Source of the DNA: Mycolicibacterium madagascariense
Lineage (GTDB): Bacteria; Actinomycetota; Actinomycetes; Mycobacteriales; Mycobacteriaceae
Length of the DNA: 64,000 nt
Direction of reading: 5' to 3'
Assembly (NCBI RefSeq): GCF_010729665.1
Contig: NZ_AP022610.1
Span: 4,774,001 to 4,838,000, forward strand
Part shown: positions 26,253 to 33,697 of the stretch, piece after piece
Layout of the letters: each line of letters opens with the position of its first letter
Numbering within the stretch: the stretch's first letter is position 1
Program-made: the position numbers and the translations under genes
The notes under the pieces: model-generated
The model's database searches: none
Told to the model about the DNA's origin: nothing
What the model saw: the letters and a program-made list of their open reading frames with translations, nothing else

Positions 26253-26326
26253 GCGGGTGGGTACCCCGTGCGACCTCCGAAGACACCAGGTCGTCGCCGA
26301 CTTGGGTATGCTGCCATCCGGTCCCC

Positions 26327-26402
26327 GCCCCCGTAGCTCAGGGGATAGAGCACGGCTCTCCTAAAGCCGGTGTCGCATGTTCGAATCATGCCGGGGGCAC
26401 CA
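26327..26402 (+). tRNA. tRNA-Arg (anticodon CCU)
   Basis: The 76-base gene folds fully: acceptor GCCCCCG/CGGGGGC, anticodon stem CGGCU/AGCCG with loop CUCCUAA, and T arm GCATG-TTCGAAT-CATGC. The CCA end is encoded. It decodes AGG. The DNA just downstream is AT-rich and foreign-looking, so the 3' end is a likely attachment site, although I find no second copy of it on the right. Confidence 0.97.
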
Positions 26403-26405
26403 CGA

Positions 26406-26421
26406 TAGAACATGTGTTCGA
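26406..26421. promoter_or_regulatory. SOS (LexA) box-like palindrome
   Basis: TAGAACATGTGTTCGA matches the mycobacterial LexA box TCGAAC-N4-GTTCGA at 11 of 12 specified positions. It begins three bases after the tRNA. No open frame of convincing length follows directly, so it may be the relic of a lost SOS-controlled gene such as a DUF222/HNH element. Confidence 0.45.
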
Positions 26422-26441
26422 GCAATGAGCTCGATCGCCAG

Positions 26442-26469
26442 AGGCCAGCACCATTTGTGCTGGCCTTTT
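26442..26469 (+). terminator. Rho-independent terminator after the tRNA
   Basis: A perfect ten-base stem AGGCCAGCAC/GTGCTGGCCT closes a five-base loop and runs into TTT. It is 40 bases past the tRNA end and would stop the tRNA transcript. Confidence 0.85.
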
Positions 26470-26743
26470 GCGTGTCTATCGGTACATGTCGGTGGACCTG
26501 CCTAGACTCGCCTCGCACGCGCTGACCTCTGTAAAGGAGTTTGAATCTCGTTAGGGCCCCTGACCAATCGGTACAACTTTCCGTAGCTTTCTACAGAACA
26601 TCCTGACCCCCGTTTGGACGTACCGATAAACAGCAAGCCGCACCTGATCGTAGGCTCGAATTGCCATTTCGACATCCATCTTACTGAAACTGAAATTTCT
26701 TATGGCTATCCCACACTTATATGCTCTAATCAAGTCGCCGATA
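26470..26743. other. Left edge of the island; no supported gene
   Basis: This 270-base stretch between the terminator and the CBASS-like promoter falls sharply in GC towards its right end. A minus-strand open frame spans 26551-26844 (up to 97 residues, containing FSFSKMDVEMAIRAYDQV), but it overlaps the effector start and has no clear ribosome site. I regard it as unproven and possibly the remnant of a real gene. Confidence 0.4.
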
Positions 26744-26760
26744 AATTCATATAATGAATT
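26744..26760. promoter_or_regulatory. Promoter -10 inside a perfect palindrome, CBASS-like operon
   Basis: AATTCAT-ATA-ATGAATT is a perfect 17-base palindrome, and TATAAT (26750-26755) lies inside it. The effector ATG is 25 bases further on with a GGGGG ribosome site. A protein bound here would block the promoter, so this is a candidate operator. Confidence 0.6.
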
Positions 26761-26784
26761 AAAGTAATAAATAGGGGGCCAACA

Positions 26785-27711
26785 ATGTCGCAAACGCCAA
26801 CAGAATACGAACCACCATCTGCGTCGAAGATTTCCGAGAACCAAAACTCGACAGATGCATTGCGACTACTCCTTGCTCAGCGCCGTTTATACAGCCAGTC
26901 GAAGCGATGGCTTGGCCTTCGCTGGCTTGGGATGCTGGTTATTGCCCTGGTCGCCCCGATCCTCGCCGTTGTCAAACCAGAGATGGCTGTTGTGTCCGGC
27001 GCTGTCTCTGGTGCGTGGATCTTTCTAGGCCGCACAGCCCTCTACCGATTGGAACAGCGAAAAGTCGAGCAGGCTGCCGCAGTTCAGGAGATTTTTGATC
27101 AACTCGTCTACGGTATGCCGTCGAGCGGCGACCGAACATCCCTGCCTTCGCTCGAGGAGATCGCTCTTCTTGCTGGTCCAGATGACGGCATTCGAAAGGC
27201 TGCCGAAGATGAGAAACTGATTGATTGGTATCCCATCAATGCATCACAAGCCGGCGCCCTTACTGTGGCAATCTGTCAGCGCGCCAACGTCTCTTATGCC
27301 GATCGACTCCTGAAGACGACCGCCACAGTGTGGGTAGTGGGCATGGCGGCGTGGGTTGTGATCCTCAGCGCGGCAGGCATCTGCTTCAAGCTCGACTCCT
27401 CGCAGCTACTCCTGGGCATCGCTCTCCCTCTCTTGCCCGCCTTTCTCGACGTCTGGGAGTACTGGAGATCGCTCCGCCGGGCAGCAAGAGACAGACGTGA
27501 CTTGGTCACGACGATCGAGGAGCGTATCGATGGCGACTCAGGCGGGCTCGATCCACAAGACATGCTCGTCTGGCAGGGACGGCTCTTTGACCTCCGACGC
27601 AACACCCCGCAGGTCCCGAACGCTATCTATTGGTTATCACGGAAGAAAAATGAACTAGCAATGAAATCAGCTGCAGATCAGCTGGCACGAAGAAATAAGG
27701 GGGATCTCTAG
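26785..27711 (+). CDS. S-4TM family putative pore-forming CBASS effector
   Basis: The 308-residue protein carries the family's N-terminal signature, ENQNSTDALRLLLAQRRLYS (about 18-37), the mid motif AICQRANVSYADRLLK (about 162-177), and four membrane helices at about 45-63, 66-85, 178-200 and 206-224. The S-4TM family was predicted to form pores in response to cyclic nucleotide second messengers made by neighbouring CD-NTases. The next gene, which begins on the base after its stop, is such an enzyme. Codon use is less GC-biased than in flanking genes, indicating transfer. Confidence 0.87.
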   Translation: MSQTPTEYEPPSASKISENQNSTDALRLLLAQRRLYSQSKRWLGLRWLGMLVIALVAPILAVVKPEMAVVSGAVSGAWIFLGRTALYRLEQRKVEQAAAVQEIFDQLVYGMPSSGDRTSLPSLEEIALLAGPDDGIRKAAEDEKLIDWYPINASQAGALTVAICQRANVSYADRLLKTTATVWVVGMAAWVVILSAAGICFKLDSSQLLLGIALPLLPAFLDVWEYWRSLRRAARDRRDLVTTIEERIDGDSGGLDPQDMLVWQGRLFDLRRNTPQVPNAIYWLSRKKNELAMKSAADQLARRNKGDL

Positions 27712-28584
27712 ATGACAAAGAATATCGATGAAGCATTTCGACTCTATCTCGGATGGCAAACGCCGAGCGAGGCGGAGCGTACCGCCGCCGCGGGCCATCG
27801 CCAGGCGATATACACCAAGCTTAACGATACATACGGCTTACACCGCATGTTCGAAACCGGATCGTTCAAGCACGGAACTGGAGTGTCAAGCTACAGTGAT
27901 GTCGACTATTTTGCCTCGCTAAAGTCCACCAAGCCACAACTATCATCGTCGATCCTGACAAGTGTCCGCGACACTCTAAAAGAACGATTTCCCTACACGT
28001 ACATCCACGTCTCGCGACCAGCGGTGGTGCTCGACTTCAATGAAGGCAGAGAGGCAGTCGAAGTGATCCCGGCGTACGCCAAAACAAAGCTTACGAGCGA
28101 TGACATGAAGTTCAACATCCCTGGTGTCGTAGATGAATGGCTCGAATCAACGCCAGAAGCTCATGCAAAGTACGTGAACGAGTCGAACAACGTGACTGGA
28201 GTCAGCGGAGGCGCAAAATCTCTCGCACGGCTGGCGAAGGCTTGGAAGTACCATATGAATGTTCCAATTTCGTCATTTTATCTTGAGATGCGTGCCGCAT
28301 CGTACATGCGGAACGAACAATATATTGACTACCCTCAGGATTTGAAGCGATTGCTCGGTTCCCTGAAGGATTCACAGTTAGCCGCGATGAATGACCCTAC
28401 GGGCAACACCGGACGTATTGAACCGTGCTCGTCACAAGCAAAACGCGAGGAAGCCATTTCTAAACTTGACACGGCAAATAATCGAGCAGACTGGGCCGTT
28501 TACTACCAGAAGCAAGGCAAGATCGAGGAAGCATTCGAAAAGTGGGATCTGCTATTCGGCGGTTCATTCCCCTCATACTACTAA
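27712..28584 (+). CDS. CD-NTase (cyclic oligonucleotide synthase of CBASS)
   Basis: The 290-residue nucleotidyltransferase has the core motif GS-x11-DVD: Gly50-Ser51 and Asp63/Asp65 in GSFKHGTGVSSYSDVDY. The third acidic residue is probably Glu117 in AVEVIPAY, where many relatives have Asp. Phage infection is expected to trigger synthesis of a cyclic di- or trinucleotide that opens the S-4TM pore. No Cap2/Cap3, HORMA or TRIP13 genes are present, so the system is of the minimal type I layout. The nucleotide product cannot be predicted by eye. Confidence 0.88.
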   Translation: MTKNIDEAFRLYLGWQTPSEAERTAAAGHRQAIYTKLNDTYGLHRMFETGSFKHGTGVSSYSDVDYFASLKSTKPQLSSSILTSVRDTLKERFPYTYIHVSRPAVVLDFNEGREAVEVIPAYAKTKLTSDDMKFNIPGVVDEWLESTPEAHAKYVNESNNVTGVSGGAKSLARLAKAWKYHMNVPISSFYLEMRAASYMRNEQYIDYPQDLKRLLGSLKDSQLAAMNDPTGNTGRIEPCSSQAKREEAISKLDTANNRADWAVYYQKQGKIEEAFEKWDLLFGGSFPSYY

Positions 28585-28619
28585 CGACTCATTAGCTGGC
28601 ATTCGGTCACGATGGATAT

Positions 28620-29018
28620 ATGCCTAGACTCAGTACATCAACCTACCTGCACCACCATCATCAACTCAGAGATTTTTGGGTTATCGACCAAAGCGTGTTC
28701 TCGTACCTGAACCCGACAGACCAGCTCGACTTGCACAAGTACTTCCAGTTCGCATCGGACAAGACCGAAGCCGAACTGCTCGACCATCGACGCAACCTTG
28801 ACGCCCTCGATCCATCACTCCCCCACCGCGCCGGCCGGGCGTACGCCAAGCTGCTGCGCGGCGAACGAGCACCAGCCCACTACGCCGAGATGCCGAACGG
28901 ACGCCGAGTTTCAGTTCGGCCGGTTATGAAACCGGAACCAGACATCAAGATGCTTGCCAAAGTTTTGCTGCGTATGGCCCTCGATGACATCAAGGGCCGT
29001 GATGACCGTGCAGCCTGA
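28620..29018 (+). CDS. Unrecognised 132-residue protein behind the CBASS-like pair
   Basis: The protein starts MPRLSTSTYLHHHHQLRDFW and is rich in charged residues with no membrane segment. A conserved-looking block is PSLPHRAGRAYAKLLRGE. GC is higher than in the two CBASS-like genes, so it may have a separate origin. It starts 35 bases after the CD-NTase stop and has a weak ribosome site. It could be an accessory of the system, a DNA-related small protein, or simply a neighbour. I recognise no family. Confidence 0.6.
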   Translation: MPRLSTSTYLHHHHQLRDFWVIDQSVFSYLNPTDQLDLHKYFQFASDKTEAELLDHRRNLDALDPSLPHRAGRAYAKLLRGERAPAHYAEMPNGRRVSVRPVMKPEPDIKMLAKVLLRMALDDIKGRDDRAA

Positions 29019-29288
29019 TCATCGCTCGCCGTTCGGTCGCCGACGGTCCGCGACAGGCGGCCGCAACTGCACTCCCGCCCGCTTCAGTGCCTTCCCAATC
29101 GTGCTGGCTTCAAGTCCCCCGAGAAGTTGACCCACTTCCGCCAGAGAGTGATTCCTGGCGTAAAGGGCGGTCGCTCGCTCCACCAGCTGGGGTGTCATGA
29201 GTTTCTGCGGACGGATCGTGACGCCGGCAGCATCCAGGTGCCGAAGGACAGTATTTCGGTGACATTCAAACTTTTTGGCAAGATCCAT
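29019..29288 (-). pseudogene. 3' part of a helix-turn-helix (recombinase-like) gene
   Basis: The frame MDLAKKFECHRNTVLRHLDA (from 29288) continues through MTPQLVERATALYARNHSLA and GKALKRAGVQLRPP to a stop at 29019. It holds two helix-turn-helix units like the C-terminal domain of resolvase-type proteins. Its natural N-terminus is missing here but is found, inverted, at 29310-29384. The gene is therefore broken by rearrangement unless translation from 29288 gives a usable fragment. Confidence 0.7.
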
Positions 29289-30007
29289 GCGGAAACTCGC
29301 CCGTATCGTATGAACCGCAAACTCACGCCGGACGAGCAACGCGAGTTGGCGGCGTTGTACGAAGCGGGCGCATCGATGGTGTAGGAGTGCTGAGAGTTCC
29401 GAGACACGGGATCCTCGACAAGCAGTCGCGCTGATCCGTAGCCGGCACCCTGCCAGTTCGTACGGCGGAACCGTCTGAGGTGCTTGCGCACTCGGTCCGC
29501 CTCGCCGTCGTCGTGCACGATGAGGATGGGTTGGTCGCGCTGCTCGCTTCGCTCCCGAAGTCGCGTCAACAGATACTCCCAGGCCGTCTCGAATACCTCG
29601 ATGTCTGATCTCACGATTTCGGACTTGTGTACCACTATCGCCGCGACACCGCTGCAGGTCTGAACGCTGGCATCGATGTGACGACGATAGATGTCTCTCA
29701 CCTGTCCGTCGCCGAGCCCCAGATTGCGGTAGACGCTCTTGACGCCCACAAGATGGTGCGCCTTCACATCTTGTGACATCTTCAAGCCGTAGGCGCCCTT
29801 GAGGTTTCGCCTCAGGTCGATGAAACAGTCGCGAGAGTCGGTCCATCTCTCCATGGGCACCAGAGCGCACCCCAGGGTGTACGTAGCCGATCCCCCGTTG
29901 GCGACAGCGCCGATGTCACCGGTCTCGTCGACGTAGGCGAACTCCGGGCCCACTGGCCTGTCTCGTACCCCGGTCACGGCACGGAGGTTATTCGGGCGGG
30001 CCGACAT
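29195..30007 (-). pseudogene. DUF3800 gene truncated at its 3' end
   Basis: From the ATG at 30007 the protein shows FAYVDETGDIG, the first acidic motif of the RNase H-like DUF3800 family, and normal sequence to about SRNSQHSY near 29382. The family's last motif (usually QLADL...) is missing. The remaining open frame to 29195 reads antisense through the inverted helix-turn-helix segment and is not homologous. The breakpoint coincides with the edge of the inversion. DUF3800 genes are common in mobile and defence regions. Confidence 0.75.
29310..29384 (+). pseudogene. Inverted 5' part of the same helix-turn-helix gene
   Basis: On the plus strand, MNRKLTPDEQRELAALYEAG... (24 codons, 29310-29381, then TAG) is the usual N-terminus of the protein whose C-terminal part lies at 29019-29288 on the other strand. 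If 29286-29381 is flipped, the reading frame joins without a gap as ...GASMV-DLAKKF. CCAT (29285-29288) and ATGG (29376-29379) are short inverted matches at the ends. Confidence 0.7.
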
Positions 30008-30079
30008 GGATCTCAGTCGATGACACCGATGGCGTCAACGCATGACGACCCACGGGAGTAAATCGCCCATGCCCCCCGC

Positions 30080-30760
30080 CTACTCACCCCTCGTGTCGAT
30101 GACCCGCTGGGCCACGTCGATCAGCTTGGTGTTGGTGTCCTGCGAGAGCTGACGCAGCATCGCGAACGCCCGCACGTCGTCAATCTTGAAGCGCTCCATG
30201 ATGATTCCCTTGGCCTGCCCGATGCGATCCCGCGTCGTGAGCGCCGACTGCAGCTGATCGCCCTCGCGGCTGGCCAGGATCGCCGCCGCCGCGTGCGCGG
30301 CGAGCACGGTGCCGACCGTCTCGGCCTCGGCGTCCCACAGCTTGGGCTGAAAGCCGAACAGGTTGAGCGCGCCCGCGGTGCGGTCGGCGGTGTACAGCTT
30401 GAACGACAGCGCGCTCAGCACTCCGAGCTCGACGACCTCCGGGGCGTACGTCGGGAAGCGGGGCTCGTTGCGGAAGTCGTCGGTGCGCACGACGATCTCG
30501 TCGAGCGCCGCTTCCAGGCACGGCCCCTCCCCACAGCGCATCTGCAACTGGTCGAGCTTGAACATGAGGTCGTTGGTCGGCGCGAGCGTCTCGAAGCTGC
30601 CCGCCCTGCCGATGAGCAGTACCCCGGCGACGTCGACTCCGGGAATGAGTTCCATGGCGGCCGACGTGACGTCGGCGAGGACGTCGTCGACCTTGCGCAG
30701 CGCCACGGTGCGGGCCAGGTCCGCCATCCGCAGGGCAAGGTCGTGGTTCTGCACGTTCAT
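30080..30760 (-). CDS. GAF-ANTAR domain RNA-binding regulator
   Basis: The 226-residue protein has a GAF domain (about 15-155) and a C-terminal ANTAR domain (about 160-220) with RIGQAKGIIMERFKIDDVRA, the RNA-binding helical pattern. The ATG at 30760 follows AGGATG and AGGAGG. ANTAR proteins act as antiterminators, binding twin hairpins in leader RNAs. No ligand-binding residues can be assigned. It is divergent from the thiolase gene. Confidence 0.88.
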   Translation of the reverse strand: MNVQNHDLALRMADLARTVALRKVDDVLADVTSAAMELIPGVDVAGVLLIGRAGSFETLAPTNDLMFKLDQLQMRCGEGPCLEAALDEIVVRTDDFRNEPRFPTYAPEVVELGVLSALSFKLYTADRTAGALNLFGFQPKLWDAEAETVGTVLAAHAAAAILASREGDQLQSALTTRDRIGQAKGIIMERFKIDDVRAFAMLRQLSQDTNTKLIDVAQRVIDTRGE

Positions 30761-30950
30761 GGCTGCATCCTGCCTCCTTCCCTGCGTACCCCGAACGTTT
30801 GTGCGCCCTAATTGCGGGCAATGCTCGCACACAGGTACGCGCAGTGGTCGACAACTGCGCGCACCGAGGCCTCGCCGGTTCAGACCGGAGCCGGCGGGGC
30901 CGTCCTGATCAAAGAATGCCATGCGCCTGCAGTCACTCTGCTAGTTGTAG

Positions 30951-30956
30951 TAGCTT
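30951..30956 (+). promoter_or_regulatory. -10 hexamer TAGCTT for a leaderless start
   Basis: TAGCTT ends six bases before the thiolase ATG (30963), consistent with a message beginning at the start codon. Confidence 0.5.
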
Positions 30957-30962
30957 CGGCTG

Positions 30963-32183
30963 ATGGACGACATCGGCGTCTGGATCCTCGGCGGTCACCA
31001 GAGCGACTTCGCGCGCAACCTCGCCCGCGAGGGCGTCGACTTCGCCGCGCTGACCTGCGAGGTCGTCACGTCGACCCTCCACTCCGCACGCATCGATGCG
31101 GCCGACGTCGGGGTCGTTCACGTCGGCAACGCGTTCGGCGAGATGTTCGCCGCGCAGGGCCACCTCGGCGCGATGCCCGCGACGGTCGTCGACGGGCTGT
31201 GGGACACCCCGTCGTCGCGCCACGAGGCGGCCTGCGCCTCCGGCAGCGTCGCGGCGCTCGCCGCCATCGCCGACGTGCGTTCCGGCGCATACGACTGCGC
31301 CCTGGTCCTCGGCGTCGAACTGGAGAAGACCGTCCCCGGCGACACGGCCGCGCAGTATCTCGGAGCGGCGGCGTGGACCGGTCACGAGGGCCGCGACGCC
31401 CGGTTCATGTGGCCGTACATGTTCTCCGAGGTGGCCGACGAATACGACCGCCGGTTCGGCATCGACGAGAGCCACCTGCGGGCCATCGCGTCGCTGAACT
31501 TCGCCAACGCGCGCCGCAATCCGAACGCGCAAACCCGCGACTGGACGGTGCCCACCCCGCTCACCGACGACGACGTGCAGAACCCGGTCGTCGAGGGTCG
31601 CATCCGCCGGTTCGACTGCAGTCAGATGACCGACGGCGGTGCGGGGGTGGTGCTCGTCGGCGACCGGTACCTGCGCGAGCATCCCGACGCCAGGCCCATC
31701 GGGCGCATCGGGGGCTGGGGACACCGCACCGTGGGCTTGGGCATGCGGCAGAAACTGGACCGCTCCGCCGCCGGGCCCTACGTCATGCCACACGTGCGCG
31801 GCGCCGTCCTCGACGCCTTCGACCGCGCCCACGTCACGCTCGACGACCTCGACGGCGTCGAGGTCCACGACTGCTTCACCCCCAGCGAGTACCTGGCGAT
31901 CGACCACATCGGGCTCACGGGTCCCGGGGAGTCCTGGAAGGCCATCGAGAACGGCGAGATCGAGATCGGCGGACGGCTGCCGATCAACCCCAGCGGCGGG
32001 CTCATCGGCGGCGGCCACCCCGTCGGAGCCTCGGGGGTTCGCATGCTGCTCGACGCCGCCAAACAGGTCAGCGGGACCGCGGGCGACTACCAGGTCGACG
32101 GTGCGCGCACCTTCGCCACGCTCAACTTCGGTGGCAGCACGGCCACCACCGTCAGTTTCGTCGTCACGAGGAGCACCGCATGA
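30963..32183 (+). CDS. SCP-x-like thiolase (Rv0914c-like)
   Basis: The 406-residue thiolase-fold enzyme has the nucleophile Cys91 in EAACASGSVAA, HDCF in the third motif and GGGHPVGASG near the C-terminus, the arrangement of SCP-x and lipid-transfer-type thiolases. It would cleave or form a 3-ketoacyl-CoA. The stop overlaps the start of the carotenoid oxygenase gene (ATGA), so the two are co-translated. The substrate is unknown. Confidence 0.88.
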   Translation: MDDIGVWILGGHQSDFARNLAREGVDFAALTCEVVTSTLHSARIDAADVGVVHVGNAFGEMFAAQGHLGAMPATVVDGLWDTPSSRHEAACASGSVAALAAIADVRSGAYDCALVLGVELEKTVPGDTAAQYLGAAAWTGHEGRDARFMWPYMFSEVADEYDRRFGIDESHLRAIASLNFANARRNPNAQTRDWTVPTPLTDDDVQNPVVEGRIRRFDCSQMTDGGAGVVLVGDRYLREHPDARPIGRIGGWGHRTVGLGMRQKLDRSAAGPYVMPHVRGAVLDAFDRAHVTLDDLDGVEVHDCFTPSEYLAIDHIGLTGPGESWKAIENGEIEIGGRLPINPSGGLIGGGHPVGASGVRMLLDAAKQVSGTAGDYQVDGARTFATLNFGGSTATTVSFVVTRSTA

Positions 32184-33697
32184 ACGTCGACGTCGTCGGC
32201 AAGTACCTGTCCACCCTGCCCGAGGACGACGACCATCCCTACCGCACGGGGCCCTGGCGCCCGCAGACGTCGGAGTGGGACGCCGACGACCTCACCGTCG
32301 TCGCGGGCGAACTGCCGCGCGATCTCGACGGGGTCTACCTGCGCAACACCGAGAACCCGCTGCATCCGGCGATGAAGGCCTACCACCCGTTCGACGGCGA
32401 CGCCATGGTGCACCTCGTTGGCTTCCGCGACGGAAAGGCGTTCTACCGCAACAGGTTCGTCCAGACCGACGGCTTCGTGCAGGAGAACGCGGCCGGGCGG
32501 GCGCTGTGGCCGGGTCTGGCCGAACCGGTCGGCCTGGCTCAGCGCGACTACGGTTGGGGCGCAAGGACGTTGATGAAGGACGCGTCGAGCACCGACGTCA
32601 CCGTGCACCGCGGTGTCGCGCTGACCAGCTTCTACCAGTGCGGTGACCTGTACCGGGTCGACCCGTTCACCGGCGCCACCCTCGGCAAGCAGGACTGGAA
32701 CGGCGCGTTCCCGTCCGACTGGGGCGTGTCGGCCCACCCGAAGGTCGACGACCGAACCGGGGAACTGCTGTTCTTCAACTACTCCAAGCAGGACCCGTAC
32801 ATGCACTACGGCGTCGTGGACGCCACCAACACCCTGGTGCACTACGTCGACGTGCCGCTGCCGGGTCCGCGGCTGCCGCACGACATGGCGTTCACCGAGA
32901 ACTACGCGATCCTCAACGACCTGCCGCTGTTCTGGGAGCCCGAATACCTCGAACGCAACGCCCACGTCGCACGGTTCCATCGCGACCTGCCCTCCCGGTT
33001 CGCCGTCGTCCCGCGCCGCGGCCAGACGTCGCAGATCCAGTGGTTCGAGGCCGACCCGACCTACGTCCTGCACTTCACCAACGCCTACGAGGACGGCGAC
33101 GAGATCGTCCTCGACGGCTTCTACCAGGGCGACCCCGAACCGGCCGACAACGGCCTTGGTGACAAGTGGCAGCGCGCCTTTCGCTTCCTGGCACTCGACC
33201 GCATGCAGGCCCGGCTGCACCGCTGGCGCTTCAACCTGGTGACCGGCGGGGTGCGCGAAGAGCAGCTGTCGGACAGCATCACCGAGTTCGGCATGATCAA
33301 TCCGGGCCACGCCGGCGTCGACTACCGCTACGCCTACGCCGCGACCGGCAGGCCCGGCTGGTTCCTGTTCGACGGGTTGGTCAAACACGATCTCGCGACC
33401 GGCGCCGAGGACCGGTTCGCGTTCGCGGACGGCGTCTACGGCAGCGAGACCGCGATGGCGCCCAGGGTCGGCAGCACGGGTGAGGACGACGGGTATCTGG
33501 TCACCATCACCACCGACATGAACGCCGACGCCTCCTACTGCCTGGTGTTCGACGCGGCCCGGGTCGGCGACGGCCCGGTGTGCACACTGGCCCTGCCCGA
33601 ACGGGTCTGCAGCGGAACCCATTCGACGTGGGCGGCGGGCTCGGAGTTGCGTCGCTGGCAGCAGACCGACACCGCGGCCGAGGCGATCGGTCTGTAG
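32180..33697 (+). CDS. Carotenoid/stilbene cleavage dioxygenase (Rv0913c-like)
   Basis: The 505-residue non-haem iron enzyme has four candidate iron ligands in the family pattern: AHPKVDD, LPHDMAFTENY, LHFTNAYEDGDE and CSGTHSTWAAG. The N-terminal YLRNTENPLHP is also typical. It splits a C=C bond of a carotenoid, apocarotenoid or stilbene with O2. The coupling to a thiolase suggests that a cleavage product passes into CoA-dependent degradation. Confidence 0.9.
   Translation: MNVDVVGKYLSTLPEDDDHPYRTGPWRPQTSEWDADDLTVVAGELPRDLDGVYLRNTENPLHPAMKAYHPFDGDAMVHLVGFRDGKAFYRNRFVQTDGFVQENAAGRALWPGLAEPVGLAQRDYGWGARTLMKDASSTDVTVHRGVALTSFYQCGDLYRVDPFTGATLGKQDWNGAFPSDWGVSAHPKVDDRTGELLFFNYSKQDPYMHYGVVDATNTLVHYVDVPLPGPRLPHDMAFTENYAILNDLPLFWEPEYLERNAHVARFHRDLPSRFAVVPRRGQTSQIQWFEADPTYVLHFTNAYEDGDEIVLDGFYQGDPEPADNGLGDKWQRAFRFLALDRMQARLHRWRFNLVTGGVREEQLSDSITEFGMINPGHAGVDYRYAYAATGRPGWFLFDGLVKHDLATGAEDRFAFADGVYGSETAMAPRVGSTGEDDGYLVTITTDMNADASYCLVFDAARVGDGPVCTLALPERVCSGTHSTWAAGSELRRWQQTDTAAEAIGL

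Noticed and set aside
26249..26518. 89-codon minus-strand frame across the tRNA
   Set aside because: It is antisense to the tRNA and terminator; such frames are common false calls over tRNA genes.
30008..30079. Right attachment site of the tRNA island
   Set aside because: Only CGCATG is shared with the tRNA T arm, which is within chance.
30812..33697. A 961-codon open frame ending in the carotenoid oxygenase
   Set aside because: The first 455 codons are an Arg/Pro-rich shadow of the thiolase gene; the real gene starts at 32180.
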